NCBI RefSeq assembly: GCF_013280595.1
Contig: NZ_JAAATY010000004.1
Coordinates: forward strand, 101,820 to 165,819
Origin: Kibdelosporangium persicum
Lineage (GTDB): Bacteria; Actinomycetota; Actinomycetes; Mycobacteriales; Pseudonocardiaceae
Direction of reading: 5' to 3'
DNA: 64,000 nt
Positions within the stretch are counted from its first letter, which is position 1. Each line of letters begins with the position of its first letter. The notes under the pieces were generated by a model that was not told where the DNA came from, made no database searches, and saw only the letters and a list, made by a program, of their open reading frames with translations. Shown in pieces: positions 1-7,542 of the stretch. Position numbers and translations under genes: made by a program.

Positions 1-304
1 AAATCGTGGGCGGTTGCTTGGCCTGCGGGGTTGTGGGGGTGGGTCGTTCGGTCCTGTCTCACGCTGTCGACATCGCTCGGTGGCTGGTTTTTGCTGGGGT
101 TGGGGCGGTGTCGGGCGTGTTGCGGGGCGTAAATGACCGGCGCGACCGGATCGTGGGCGGTTGCTTGGCCTGCGGTGGCTTGTGGTTGCCGGGAGCGGGT
201 CGTTTCACCGCGCGCCGACACCGGCGCGACCGGATCGTGGGCGGGCATCTGGGAACCAGGCATGTCCCGGCCAGGCCCGCGACCGGATTGTGGGTGGTCG
301 CCTG
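1..304. repeat. Degenerate direct repeats at left edge
   Basis: A 26-base string (core ATCGTGGGCGGTTGCTTGG) occurs at 3-28 and again at 150-175. A 25-base string (ACCGGCGCGACCGGATCGTG and on) occurs at 136-160 and 220-244, and a weaker copy (GCGACCGGATTGTGGG) follows near 281. No convincing gene covers 1-374; the open frames here have no ribosome site and no coherent protein character. The array probably continues to the left of the window. Confidence 0.6.
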
Positions 305-374
305 GGGGCGGTCATGCCCGTGCCCGGGCCCATGCGGCGGTGCCGCGGGGCGGGGGACGACGAGGGGGACCGGG

Positions 375-680
375 TCAGGAGTCTGTTTTGTACTTCTTCT
401 GGGTCGACTCCAGGGACTTCACGGCGACGGCACCGGAGCCGCCGCCGATCAGGATCGCGAGGACGTCGACGAAGCCGCTGCCACCGGTGAGCAACAGCCC
501 GAGCAGTGCTCCGGCCGTCGTCACACCGGCGACCGGCCAGCGGCCGCGGACGTACTGCGCGATCGGCCCGCCGCCCGCACGCTTGGTCGCCGCCGAGTTC
601 AGCAGCGCCAGGTAGCCGACGTGGGCGAGGGCGGCCACGAGGGCCACGATGACGATGATCACGGCGATCAGGTCCAGCAT
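375..680 (-). CDS. Small hypothetical membrane protein (101 aa)
   Basis: I do not recognise a named family. The protein begins with a hydrophobic segment (about residues 3-27), followed by a short basic stretch around residues 33-47 and a second hydrophobic region (about 50-85) rich in Gly and Leu that holds two helices. The C-terminus is polar and lysine rich (SLESTQKKYKTDS). It is therefore a likely integral membrane protein with three helices. It stands alone, convergent with nothing visible to its left and separated by about 60 bases from the chorismate mutase gene on the same strand. Codon use matches the neighbours. Function unknown. Confidence 0.6.
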   Translation of the reverse strand: MLDLIAVIIVIVALVAALAHVGYLALLNSAATKRAGGGPIAQYVRGRWPVAGVTTAGALLGLLLTGGSGFVDVLAILIGGGSGAVAVKSLESTQKKYKTDS

Positions 681-739
681 GCCTCCAGTGTGCCCTCATC
701 CGGGGCCGTGGCGGATGGGTGATCGCCCTGATATTCGCC

Positions 740-1012
740 CTAGCGCCCGAGGCGGCCCCGGCCGAGGTTGAGCAGGGCCATCGCGAGCTGACGGCCCTCC
801 GGGCCCAGTTCCCGGTAGCGCGCGAGCACGTCTATCTCGCGGTTGTAGACGATGCGCGGCCCGCCCGCCGCCATCCGCGCCGCGCCGATCGTCTTGGACA
901 CTTCGATCCGGCGCTTGACCAGTCGCAGGATCTCGGCGTCCAGCGAGTCGATCTCCTTGCGCAGGGCGTCGATGTCGTCGGCGGCGGTGCCGTTCTCGGT
1001 CGTCGGGGTCAT
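740..1012 (-). CDS. aroQ: Chorismate mutase, AroQ-delta type (90 aa)
   Basis: Converts chorismate to prephenate, the branch step to phenylalanine and tyrosine. The 90-residue all-helical sequence has the AroQ pattern: ALRKEIDSLDAEILRLVKRR, then a K-T-I-G-A-A-R helix and the third helix ending LLNLGRGRLGR. Length and the C-terminal RLGR tail resemble M. tuberculosis Rv0948c, a small cytosolic mutase that is weak alone and is activated by binding DAHP synthase; the same partnership is inferred here. ATG at 1012 fits the normal family start, although the reading frame stays open upstream as far as 1171. The gene next to it and upstream is a DedA protein; a structured 155-base gap separates them. 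Confidence 0.92.
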   Translation of the reverse strand: MTPTTENGTAADDIDALRKEIDSLDAEILRLVKRRIEVSKTIGAARMAAGGPRIVYNREIDVLARYRELGPEGRQLAMALLNLGRGRLGR

Positions 1013-1167
1013 CGGCTTTCCTGTCCGTCTAGGAGGCCTGGCCCGGAGCGCGAAACCCCCGGGTCCGAGGACTCCGGGGGCTTCGTGGTGTCTGGTGGCG
1101 TCAGAGAACCACGGGAGCCGGAGTCCGGTTCCCGTAGAAAAAGTAAAAGCGCTCTGCCCGCACTCCG
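1013..1167 (-). promoter_or_regulatory. Structured leader between dedA and chorismate mutase
   Basis: On the minus strand this gap holds two strong hairpins. The first, about 1111-1135, pairs ACGGGA with TCCCGT around an inner CCGG/CCGG. The second, about 1050-1085, pairs CGAAGCCCCCGG with CCGGGGGTTTCG (one mismatch) around GTCC/GGAC. Either can act as the dedA terminator. The frame of the mutase is open through the whole gap from an ATG overlapping the dedA stop and contains Phe and Trp codons, so an attenuator is possible but unproven. Confidence 0.45.
1050..1085 (-). terminator. GC-rich hairpin, likely terminator after dedA
   Basis: Twelve-base arms with one mismatch enclose a further GTCC/GGAC pairing, followed on the minus strand by a short T run (GGGGGTTTCG). 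It lies 83 bases past the dedA stop and 38 bases before the chorismate mutase start. Confidence 0.55.
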
Positions 1168-1836
1168 TCATCTTGACACAACCGCCGGGCGGACGTCGAC
1201 CGACGGCCGGTGAACATCCTTCTCCTGCAGCTCGGCGGCCTTGTCGAACCGGCGAAACAGCTTGGTCATGATCAGTCCGCCGATCACCACACCGCCGCCG
1301 ACCAGCGCCAACGACAGCACGCCCGGGTCGATGAACTGGCCGACGCCGGACAACGCGGCCCCGACCGCGGTCCAGAGCGCCGCCCACACCACCGCGGAGA
1401 CGCCGGCGAAGAGCGTGAACTTCCGCAGCGGCATCCGCAGTGCACCGGCGAGCACTGGTGCCAGCGTGTGCGCCACGGAGACGAACCGCGCTGTCACCAG
1501 CAGCCAGCCGCCTGATTCCCCAACCAGGCGTTCGGCTTGTGCCCACCGCTTCGGGCCCGCCTTGCGGCCGACCCATCCGTGCTTGATCGCGGGCCCCGAC
1601 CAGCGACCAAGCGCGTATCCACCCAACTGGCCCGCGAGACACCCCGCGGCCGCCACAGCCCCGGCCAATGGCGACCACGCGACGTGCAACACCCCGATGC
1701 ACGCGCCCACGAGCACTTCCCCCGGCAGCACGACGCCGACCACGACGCTCGTCTCGAGGAACGCCAGCACGAAGATCGTCACCAGCACCGCGACCGGTGA
1801 CAGTGCCGTGAGGTCCGGCATCAGGTCTTCGAACAC
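1168..1836 (-). CDS. DedA-family membrane protein (222 aa)
   Basis: A DedA/VTT-domain integral membrane protein, the family linked to undecaprenyl-phosphate or phospholipid handling and membrane potential. The N-terminus carries two hydrophobic segments with the family signature FLETSVVVGVVLPGEVLVG (about residues 25-43), then GGYALGRWSGPAI, and the re-entrant region RFVSVAHTLAPVLAG (about 117-131) followed by two more helices. The tail is basic and charged. About 285 bases separate it from the divergent pcrA gene; the ATG at 1836 gives the usual family N-terminus. Its stop overlaps an ATG in the open frame leading into chorismate mutase, but the two products have no obvious functional link. 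Confidence 0.85.
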   Translation of the reverse strand: MFEDLMPDLTALSPVAVLVTIFVLAFLETSVVVGVVLPGEVLVGACIGVLHVAWSPLAGAVAAAGCLAGQLGGYALGRWSGPAIKHGWVGRKAGPKRWAQAERLVGESGGWLLVTARFVSVAHTLAPVLAGALRMPLRKFTLFAGVSAVVWAALWTAVGAALSGVGQFIDPGVLSLALVGGGVVIGGLIMTKLFRRFDKAAELQEKDVHRPSVDVRPAVVSR

Positions 1837-2121
1837 GTTCCCCGCCCCCGTCTGTCCGGCTCGACCAACTCCCTGTTCACAGACTGTCGCCCGCGGCAGG
1901 CGAATGGATCAGGGATGAGCCCCGGAAAACCCCGGAAACGAACCCCGAACTCCTGGTGAAGCCCCCTGACACAGAGGTACTCCGTCACCCGCTGTCCAGG
2001 CCAACCATTTATCGGCTGGTTCTATGCCCGACGAACTTGGCGGACCTGGGACACCCCGGGAGTGAACACACGTGCGAGGGTGCCCGGACTTTGTCGGGGC
2101 GGGCGGGTACCTTTGTTCGCG

Positions 2122-4455
2122 ATGAACGCCTTGTTCGAGCTTCCCGGCACCACACCTGTCAACCCGGCCGTCGCCGCCCTGCTTGAGGGGCTCAACGACC
2201 GGCAGCGTCAGGCTGTCGAGCACAGCGGTACGCCGCTGCTCGTCGTCGCGGGCGCGGGTTCGGGCAAAACCCGTGTGCTGACAAGGAGAATCGCCTACCT
2301 GCTGGCCGCGCGGGACGTACATCCCGGCCAGATCATGGCGATCACGTTCACCAACAAGGCCGCCGCCGAGATGAAGGAGCGCGTCGCCGATCTGGTCGGC
2401 GGGCGCGCGAAGGCGATGTGGGTCTCCACGTTCCACTCGATGTGCGTGCGGATCATGCGGCGCGAGGCGAAGACCATCGGCATGTCGTCGAACTTCTCGG
2501 TCTACGACTCCGACGACACGCGCAGGCTGATCACGCTGGTGGCCAGGGATCTGGACCTGGACCCGAAGCGGTACTCCGCGCGGTCGCTGGCCGTGCAGAT
2601 CTCGAACCTGAAGAACGAGCTGATCGACTACGAGACCGCGGCCTCGCGCGCCACCAACGACTTCGAGCGCCGCACGGCCGAGGTCTACGCGGTCTACCAG
2701 CAGCGGTTGCAGCAGGCCAACGCGTTCGACTTCGACGACCTGATCATGAAGTCGGTCGAGCTGTTGCAGACGTTCCCCGACGTCGCCGAGTACTACCGGC
2801 GCCGGTTCCGGCACGTGCTGGTGGACGAATACCAGGACACCAACCACGCGCAGTACATGCTGGTCCGTGAACTGGTCGGGGTCGGCGCGGGCGACATCCC
2901 GCCCGGCGAGCTGTGCGTCGTGGGCGACGCGGACCAGTCGATCTACGCGTTCCGTGGCGCGACGATCCGCAACATCGAGGAGTTCGAACGGGACTACCCG
3001 GACGCGACCACGATCAAGCTGGAGCAGAACTACCGCTCGACGCAGACCATCCTGTCCGCGGCGAACGCCGTCATCTCGCGCAACACCGGCCGGATCGACA
3101 AGCGGCTGTGGACCGACTCCGGTGAGGGCGAGAAGATCGTCGGCTACGTCGGCGACAACGAGCACGACGAGGCCGCGTTCGTCGCGGGCGAGATCGACAA
3201 GCTGGTCGACCACGGCGACGCCCGCAACGGCGACATCGCGGTGTTCTACCGGACCAACAACCAGTCCCGGGTGTTCGAAGAGATCTTCATCCGGCTCGGG
3301 CTGCCGTACAAGGTGGTCGGCGGCGTCCGGTTCTACGAGCGCAAGGAAGTCCGTGACGCGTTGGCGTACCTGCGGGTGCTCGCCAATCCCGAGGACACCG
3401 TGTCGCTGCGGCGGATCCTCAACGTGCCCAAGCGCGGCATCGGTGACCGGGCCGAGGCCGTGGTCGCGACGCACGCCGAGCAGGAGCGGATCTCGTTCAG
3501 CGCGGCCCTGCGCAAGGCCGCGGCGGGCCAGGTCCCGCTGCTCAACCCCCGTTCGGAGAAGTGCATCGCCGGTTTTGTCGAGTTGCTGGACTCGCTGCGT
3601 GAGCAGGTCGACGACGGCGTGGCCGAGCTGCTCGAAGCGATCATCGACCGGACCGGCTACCAGGCCGAGCTGGAGGAGAGCGACGACCCGCAGGACGCGA
3701 CCCGGCTGGACAACCTCCGTGAACTGATCACCGTGGCCCGGGAGTTCGCCGAGGTCCCGCCCGCGATCGACGACGAGGAGACCGCCACGCCGCTGGGCAC
3801 GCTTGAGGCGTTCCTCGAGCGCGTGTCGCTGGTGGCGGACGCTGACCAGGTGCCGGACGCGGAGTCGGACGGTGTGGTCACGCTGATGACGCTGCACACC
3901 GCCAAGGGCCTGGAGTATCCGGTCGTGTTCAGCACCGGCTGGGAGGACGGGATCTTCCCGCACATGCGGGCGTTGTCCGACGAGGTCGAACTGGCCGAGG
4001 AGCGGCGCCTGGCGTATGTCGGGATCACGCGTGCTCGTGAGCGGCTCTACCTCTCCCGTGCGGTGGTGCGGTCCGCGTGGGGGCAGCCGTCGACCAACCC
4101 GGCGTCCCGGTTCCTCGACGAGATCCCGGCCGAGCTGATCGAGTGGCGCAGGCTGGAGCCGTCGCGGCGCTCGTCCGGGCCGTCCGCGGTGACCACGTGG
4201 AGCCGGTCGGGTTCGGACTCGGCGCAGGCCAGGATCGCCAGGCAGGGCATGAAGTCCACGTCGTTCAAGGGCTGGCAGGACACGCCCGCGCTGAAGCTCG
4301 AGGCCGGCGACCGCGTCAACCACGACAAGTACGGCCTCGGCACGGTCGTCGCGACCGACGGCGCGGGTCCGCGTGCCACCGCGACGATCGACTTCGGCAG
4401 TTCGGGCACGATCCGGCTGATGCTGATCGGCAGTGTTCCGCTCGTGAAGCTCTAG
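2122..4455 (+). CDS. pcrA: ATP-dependent DNA helicase PcrA/UvrD1
   Basis: Superfamily 1A 3'-5' helicase for nucleotide excision repair and for clearing replication and transcription obstacles. The 777-residue protein shows the Q motif (LNDRQRQAV, about 24-32), Walker A GAGSGKT (44-50), the Walker B/helicase motif LVDEYQDTN, GDADQSIYAFRGA (motif III), EQNYRST (motif IV), TLHTAKGLEYPVV (motif V) and YVGITRARERLYL (motif VI). The C-terminal 50 residues (DRVNHDKYGLGTVV onward) form the Tudor-like tail of PcrA that contacts RNA polymerase and UvrB. I chose ATG 2122 (MNALFELPG) rather than the ATG at 2062 because family homology begins there and a G-rich ribosome site precedes it. A weak SOS-box-like sequence lies at 2062-2077. 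Confidence 0.96.
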   Translation: MNALFELPGTTPVNPAVAALLEGLNDRQRQAVEHSGTPLLVVAGAGSGKTRVLTRRIAYLLAARDVHPGQIMAITFTNKAAAEMKERVADLVGGRAKAMWVSTFHSMCVRIMRREAKTIGMSSNFSVYDSDDTRRLITLVARDLDLDPKRYSARSLAVQISNLKNELIDYETAASRATNDFERRTAEVYAVYQQRLQQANAFDFDDLIMKSVELLQTFPDVAEYYRRRFRHVLVDEYQDTNHAQYMLVRELVGVGAGDIPPGELCVVGDADQSIYAFRGATIRNIEEFERDYPDATTIKLEQNYRSTQTILSAANAVISRNTGRIDKRLWTDSGEGEKIVGYVGDNEHDEAAFVAGEIDKLVDHGDARNGDIAVFYRTNNQSRVFEEIFIRLGLPYKVVGGVRFYERKEVRDALAYLRVLANPEDTVSLRRILNVPKRGIGDRAEAVVATHAEQERISFSAALRKAAAGQVPLLNPRSEKCIAGFVELLDSLREQVDDGVAELLEAIIDRTGYQAELEESDDPQDATRLDNLRELITVAREFAEVPPAIDDEETATPLGTLEAFLERVSLVADADQVPDAESDGVVTLMTLHTAKGLEYPVVFSTGWEDGIFPHMRALSDEVELAEERRLAYVGITRARERLYLSRAVVRSAWGQPSTNPASRFLDEIPAELIEWRRLEPSRRSSGPSAVTTWSRSGSDSAQARIARQGMKSTSFKGWQDTPALKLEAGDRVNHDKYGLGTVVATDGAGPRATATIDFGSSGTIRLMLIGSVPLVKL

Positions 4456-4604
4456 GAAAGTAGGGTTCACTCCACCGTCCACGTGCCGGTGTGCCCCACT
4501 CTTAGGGGTTGTGTTCAGGGACGGCTACGGGGTTTTCCCGATGCGTGTCATCGCCTGGTGGGACCAGTATCTGAATTACTGGATTTCTCGCTGTGGGGAG
4601 ACAC

Positions 4605-5318
4605 GTGAACACCAAGCCTGTACAGGAAGCCGTCAGCAAGTGGTTCAAGCAGACGGCAGGGGGAGAACAACGGCCGGTGCTTTTTGATATCGACGAGACG
4701 TATCCGGCACTACGGAGTCTCGACAATTCGTACGCGGACATCCGGAGCGAGCTCGACGGGGTCCTCGCCGACCGCTCGACGCTGCCCGCGTATCACGACC
4801 TGGACCCCGACCAGGCCACCATCTCCAACGTGACCCCGAACGAATGGAAGATCTTCTACCTGTGGGCCATGGGGGAACGGGCCGAGCCGAACGCCTCGAA
4901 ATGCCCGAGGACGACCGCGCTGCTGGCGTCGATCCCGAATGTCTTCCAGGCGTTCTTCTCCATTCTCGAACCCGGCAAGTCGATTCCCGAACACGAGGGT
5001 CCGTACTGCGGGTATCTGCGCTACCACCTCGGGTTGAAGGTGCCGGACGACGCGCCGCCGAGCATTCGGGTCAAAGACGAGTGGTACACCTGGCAGGAAA
5101 AGCAGAGCATGCTTTTCGACGACAGCTGGAACCACGAAGTGGTCAACGAGAGCACGGGTGAGCGGATCGTCCTGATCGTCGACGTGCTGCGGCCGATGCC
5201 GCTGCCGCAGACGATCGTGAACAAGGGCGTGGCGCTGGCCGCCAGGTACGTCTACGGCCGCAAGGTGCTCCAGCGAGCGGCCGAGCCCCGTCGGCAACCG
5301 GCCACGGCAACGTCCTGA
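4605..5318 (+). CDS. Aspartyl/asparaginyl beta-hydroxylase-family protein
   Basis: A 237-residue protein of the aspartyl/asparaginyl beta-hydroxylase (AspH-like, LpxO-like) 2-oxoglutarate and Fe(II) dioxygenase family. Visible signatures are the first metal histidine in IPEHEGPYCGYLRYHLGLKV, the second in SWNHEVVNESTGERIVLIVD with its trailing arginine that would hold 2-oxoglutarate. The substrate (protein side chain, lipid or peptide) cannot be told. GTG 4605 is preferred over GTG 4593 because GGGGAG sits just before it. The gene stands alone downstream of pcrA, with a small CCCC/GGGG hairpin at about 4496-4509 between them. Confidence 0.8.
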   Translation: MNTKPVQEAVSKWFKQTAGGEQRPVLFDIDETYPALRSLDNSYADIRSELDGVLADRSTLPAYHDLDPDQATISNVTPNEWKIFYLWAMGERAEPNASKCPRTTALLASIPNVFQAFFSILEPGKSIPEHEGPYCGYLRYHLGLKVPDDAPPSIRVKDEWYTWQEKQSMLFDDSWNHEVVNESTGERIVLIVDVLRPMPLPQTIVNKGVALAARYVYGRKVLQRAAEPRRQPATATS

Positions 5319-5355
5319 CCAGCGGATTCGACCACAAGTTCGAAAACTGTCAGAC

Positions 5356-5403
5356 CCCTCTGCTTGACTCGCGGCATGACAGAGAACCGCGTCAAGCAGA
5401 GGG
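5356..5403 (+). promoter_or_regulatory. 13-bp inverted repeat covering a ribosome site
   Basis: CCCTCTGCTTGAC at 5356-5368 is repeated perfectly in inverse at 5391-5403 (GTCAAGCAGAGGG), with a 22-base loop. The right arm contains the GAGGG ribosome-binding sequence of the gene starting at 5411, so a hairpin would block its translation. It could also be a dyad operator. Confidence 0.55.
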
Positions 5404-5410
5404 TGTCCCC

Positions 5411-5665
5411 ATGGATGAGGTCTTGTTCCGCGCGCTGGCTGAGCGGGTGGCGGGCTATCTGGACGGCGTTGACCGGCTGGCGACCGCGCAGCCCTGGGAA
5501 GCCGGCCGAGAACTGCGCAGGCTCGCCGGAGCCTGGCGGTCACTGCTCGGCCAGCACACGCCCACAGGCCGCAAACGACGATGCGGTGGCTGTCCCGCGC
5601 CGCGCGGCTCACCTGCCATGTGTTCGGTCTGGCGGGTCGCCGGTGCCTGGTTCGCCCGGGCTTGA
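5411..5665 (+). CDS. Small Cys-containing hypothetical protein (84 aa)
   Basis: The sequence looks like a genuine small actinobacterial protein: an acidic amphipathic N-terminal helix (MDEVLFRALAERVAGYLDG), a WEAGRELRRLAGAWRSLL helix, then a basic, cysteine-bearing C-terminal part (RCGGCPAP, later MCSVWR) that could bind a metal with three cysteines. I cannot name the family with certainty. The ATG at 5411 is 3 bases past GAGGGTGTCC, which lies in the arm of a 13-bp inverted repeat. Its end touches the convergent M23 peptidase gene (stop at 5670). Confidence 0.55.
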   Translation: MDEVLFRALAERVAGYLDGVDRLATAQPWEAGRELRRLAGAWRSLLGQHTPTGRKRRCGGCPAPRGSPAMCSVWRVAGAWFARA

Positions 5666-5669
5666 CCCG

Positions 5670-6497
5670 TCAGACCACCCGCACGCCCTTGGCGGCCATG
5701 ATCGGCACCGGGTTCAGCTTGCGCCCGCTGGAGTCCCAGATCTCGAAGTGCAGGTGGGTACCGGTGGACTGGCCACGGTTGCCCATCCGCGCGATCTGGT
5801 CGCCTGCCTTGACCTTGGCGCCTTCCCGGACCGTGATCGAGTCCATGTGGCCGTAGACGCTGATCGTGCCGTCCGGGTGCTGGATGCGCACCCACAGGCC
5901 GAAGCCGCTGGCCGAGCCCGCCTCGATCACGACGCCGTCGGTGAAGGCGCGGATCGGGGAGCCGAACTTGCCCGCGATGTCGATGCCGAAGTGGGTCGTG
6001 CCCCACCGCGCACCGTAACCGGAGGTGAAGGTGCCGTCGGCGGGCTTCGCGTACTTGACGCGGGCCTTCTCGGCAGCCTCTTCGGCTTCCTTCTGGAGCT
6101 TGGCCGTGCGGTTGGCGATCAGCTGCGCGCTCTGGGTCAGCTTGCGGGCTTCGACACCCGCGTCGCTGACCTGCGCGACGGTGAGAATCTCGGGAGCGGC
6201 GGTGCCGATGCTCGAGTCGCCGCCGACGCCGAACGCCGCGGAGGCGTCTCCGGAGTTGGCCAGCGGAGCGATGTCATCGCCGGTTGATGCGCCTGCTTTG
6301 AGCGTCTGACCAGCTGCGGCGGCCGCGAATGCGCCAATGGCCACTGCTGCAACGACCACACGGCCACGCAACGCGGGTGGCGGCGCCGGAAGCCGGTGCG
6401 CACCACGCTCTGCGCGGTCGTCGTTGGAGGTGCGCTCAAGCGCCTCCAACAGGACTGCAGACTGCTGCGGCCCGCCGGGGGAGCGGTGTCGAGACAA
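5670..6497 (-). CDS. M23 family metallopeptidase (cell-wall hydrolase)
   Basis: A peptidoglycan endopeptidase of the LytM/M23 type, counterpart by position of Rv0950c. From the start used here it has 275 residues: a short basic N-terminus (SRHRSPGG), one membrane or signal segment (RVVVAAVAIGAFAAAAAG), an alanine-rich coiled region (RTAKLQKEAEEAAEKARVKY), then the M23 domain with zinc residues in THFGIDIAG (HxxxD) and HLHFEIW (HxH), plus YGHMDS. The frame is open to 6725; I prefer TTG 6497 because GAAGGG sits six bases before it and family members begin near this point, but GTG 6569 is possible. A long structured leader lies upstream. Confidence 0.88.
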   Translation of the reverse strand: MSRHRSPGGPQQSAVLLEALERTSNDDRAERGAHRLPAPPPALRGRVVVAAVAIGAFAAAAAGQTLKAGASTGDDIAPLANSGDASAAFGVGGDSSIGTAAPEILTVAQVSDAGVEARKLTQSAQLIANRTAKLQKEAEEAAEKARVKYAKPADGTFTSGYGARWGTTHFGIDIAGKFGSPIRAFTDGVVIEAGSASGFGLWVRIQHPDGTISVYGHMDSITVREGAKVKAGDQIARMGNRGQSTGTHLHFEIWDSSGRKLNPVPIMAAKGVRVV

Positions 6498-6745
6498 AGC
6501 CTGCCCTTCTGCCTCGGGGAGATCCGGGGCGGCACCTCGGCTCGCGGGGACGAGCTCTGGCGTGGACACCGGGCGGGGGATCCCGGGTGAGTGGCTTCGG
6601 GGGAACCACTCAGTCCTGCCGTGACCGGACCGTGACAACGGACCGGGGGACAGTAACCAAGGGAGACAGCCGAGGGCAACTTCCCCGACGCGGCTTCTGC
6701 CGTTCAGGTCGGGGGCGCAAGTCACTGATCAGTAACTATTACCCA
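6498..6745 (-). promoter_or_regulatory. Long structured leader of the M23 peptidase gene
   Basis: Several hairpins are visible in about 240 bases: GAGTGG/CCACTC at about 6589-6611, a CCGG-ACCGT dyad near 6635-6655, CCCGAC/GTCGGG enclosing CGGC/GCCG near 6694-6722, and the palindrome TACTGATCAGTA near 6725-6735. Actinobacterial M23 and Rpf genes are often controlled by the c-di-AMP (ydaO) riboswitch, so one is expected here; I could not match its conserved core by eye. Confidence 0.35.
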
Positions 6746-7542
6746 AAGTTAAGGGCACATAACACGACCGAATGTGATCTCTGTTACGCCAACCGGGCGG
6801 TCCTTCGCGTTACCCGGTCGCGACCGACCGTTCGCCGCACGCACCGCGCCGCTACTCGATTCGCGGCGGTCGTATGCGTTTGATGCAACCTCCCGGCGAC
6901 TCCACCCCGTGTCGCCGGTCGTCCCCGCTTGCCCGTTGTCCCGTCCGGCCGGTCCGCCGACCGTTTCCCCAGGTCGTCGGCCCCTTGCTTTGCCTCGTGC
7001 CCTATATGACGCCCCGCACGCGCCTCAGGTTGTCTGCGTCAACCCTCGAACCTTGCGGAAGATTCCCACCCCGCCCGGCCACGCCGTGCCCACCATTCCG
7101 GCACCGCGGCACCCCGTGTCGGCTTCCGGCATGCGAGTTGACCGCTCCGGCACCTCGTGTCGACCGTTCCGGCACCTCGTGTCGACCGTTCCGGCATGCC
7201 GTGTGGGCCACTCCGGCACCGCGCGGCGCAGGGCGGGGCGCCCCGTGTCGGCCTTTCCGGCATGCCGAGTCCGGCCATTGCGGCACCGTGCGGCGGCAAC
7301 CCCTGCCATGTCGTGCCGCACGCCTGCCCAGGGCTGCCCCGTCCGGCGTGGGAGTCCGCCGTCCCAGCACGAGGTCCTGTGAAGGCGTCGTGCCGCCGCT
7401 GAACCGTGGCCCTGGGTCCGCTCGTATGGCCGTCAAGATCACCCGCGGGTGCGGATCGGGGTTCCTGCGTGTGACCTGGGTGTTGTCTTCGGCGCGTGTG
7501 GTGGGAGAGGTCGGGTGTGATCGCCTTGCTAGGTTCGGGCTG
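6746..7542. other. Gene-poor region with 22-nt tandem repeats
   Basis: No credible gene. Open frames here are proline/arginine/cysteine junk without ribosome sites. The central part carries the tandem repeat described separately at 7093-7290. An AT-richer stretch at about 6725-6790 (TAACTATTACCCAAAGTTAA) probably holds the promoter of the M23 peptidase gene on the minus strand. Confidence 0.5.
7093..7290. repeat. Tandem 22-nt repeat array
   Basis: Units with the core TTCCGGCAC or TCCGGCAT begin at 7122, 7144, 7166, 7188 and 7210, exactly 22 bases apart, with further decayed units at 7093, 7254 and 7278. The typical unit is GTTCCGGCACCTCGTGTCGA plus two bases. Because 22 is not a multiple of three and the frame shifts from unit to unit, the array is non-coding. 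A related array with the same period lies at 21577-21654. Confidence 0.75.

Noticed and set aside
1105..1170. tRNA-like fold in the dedA/chorismate mutase gap
   Set aside because: There is a hairpin resembling a T arm but no TTCGA loop, no acceptor pairing and no anticodon arm.
2062..2077. SOS box upstream of pcrA
   Set aside because: GTGAAC-ACAC-GTGCGA matches the consensus in only 9 of 12 positions, unlike the three perfect boxes elsewhere.
1909..4482. 857-codon minus-strand open frame opposite pcrA
   Set aside because: It is the mirror of a well-supported helicase gene and has the Arg/Asp/His-rich composition of antisense high-GC frames.
4593..4604. GTG 4593 as start of the hydroxylase
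   Set aside because: It overlaps the GGGGAG ribosome site that serves GTG 4605.
5364..5369. TTGACT as -35 element for the 84-aa gene
   Set aside because: No acceptable -10 hexamer lies 16-18 bases downstream, and it falls within the inverted repeat.
7093..7290. Possible CRISPR array
   Set aside because: The 22-base units follow each other directly without spacers and vary in sequence; no cas gene is near.
6874..7542. N-terminal extension of the membrane protein at 7543
   Set aside because: It would translate the 22-nt repeats and random Pro/Arg/Cys sequence with no ribosome site.
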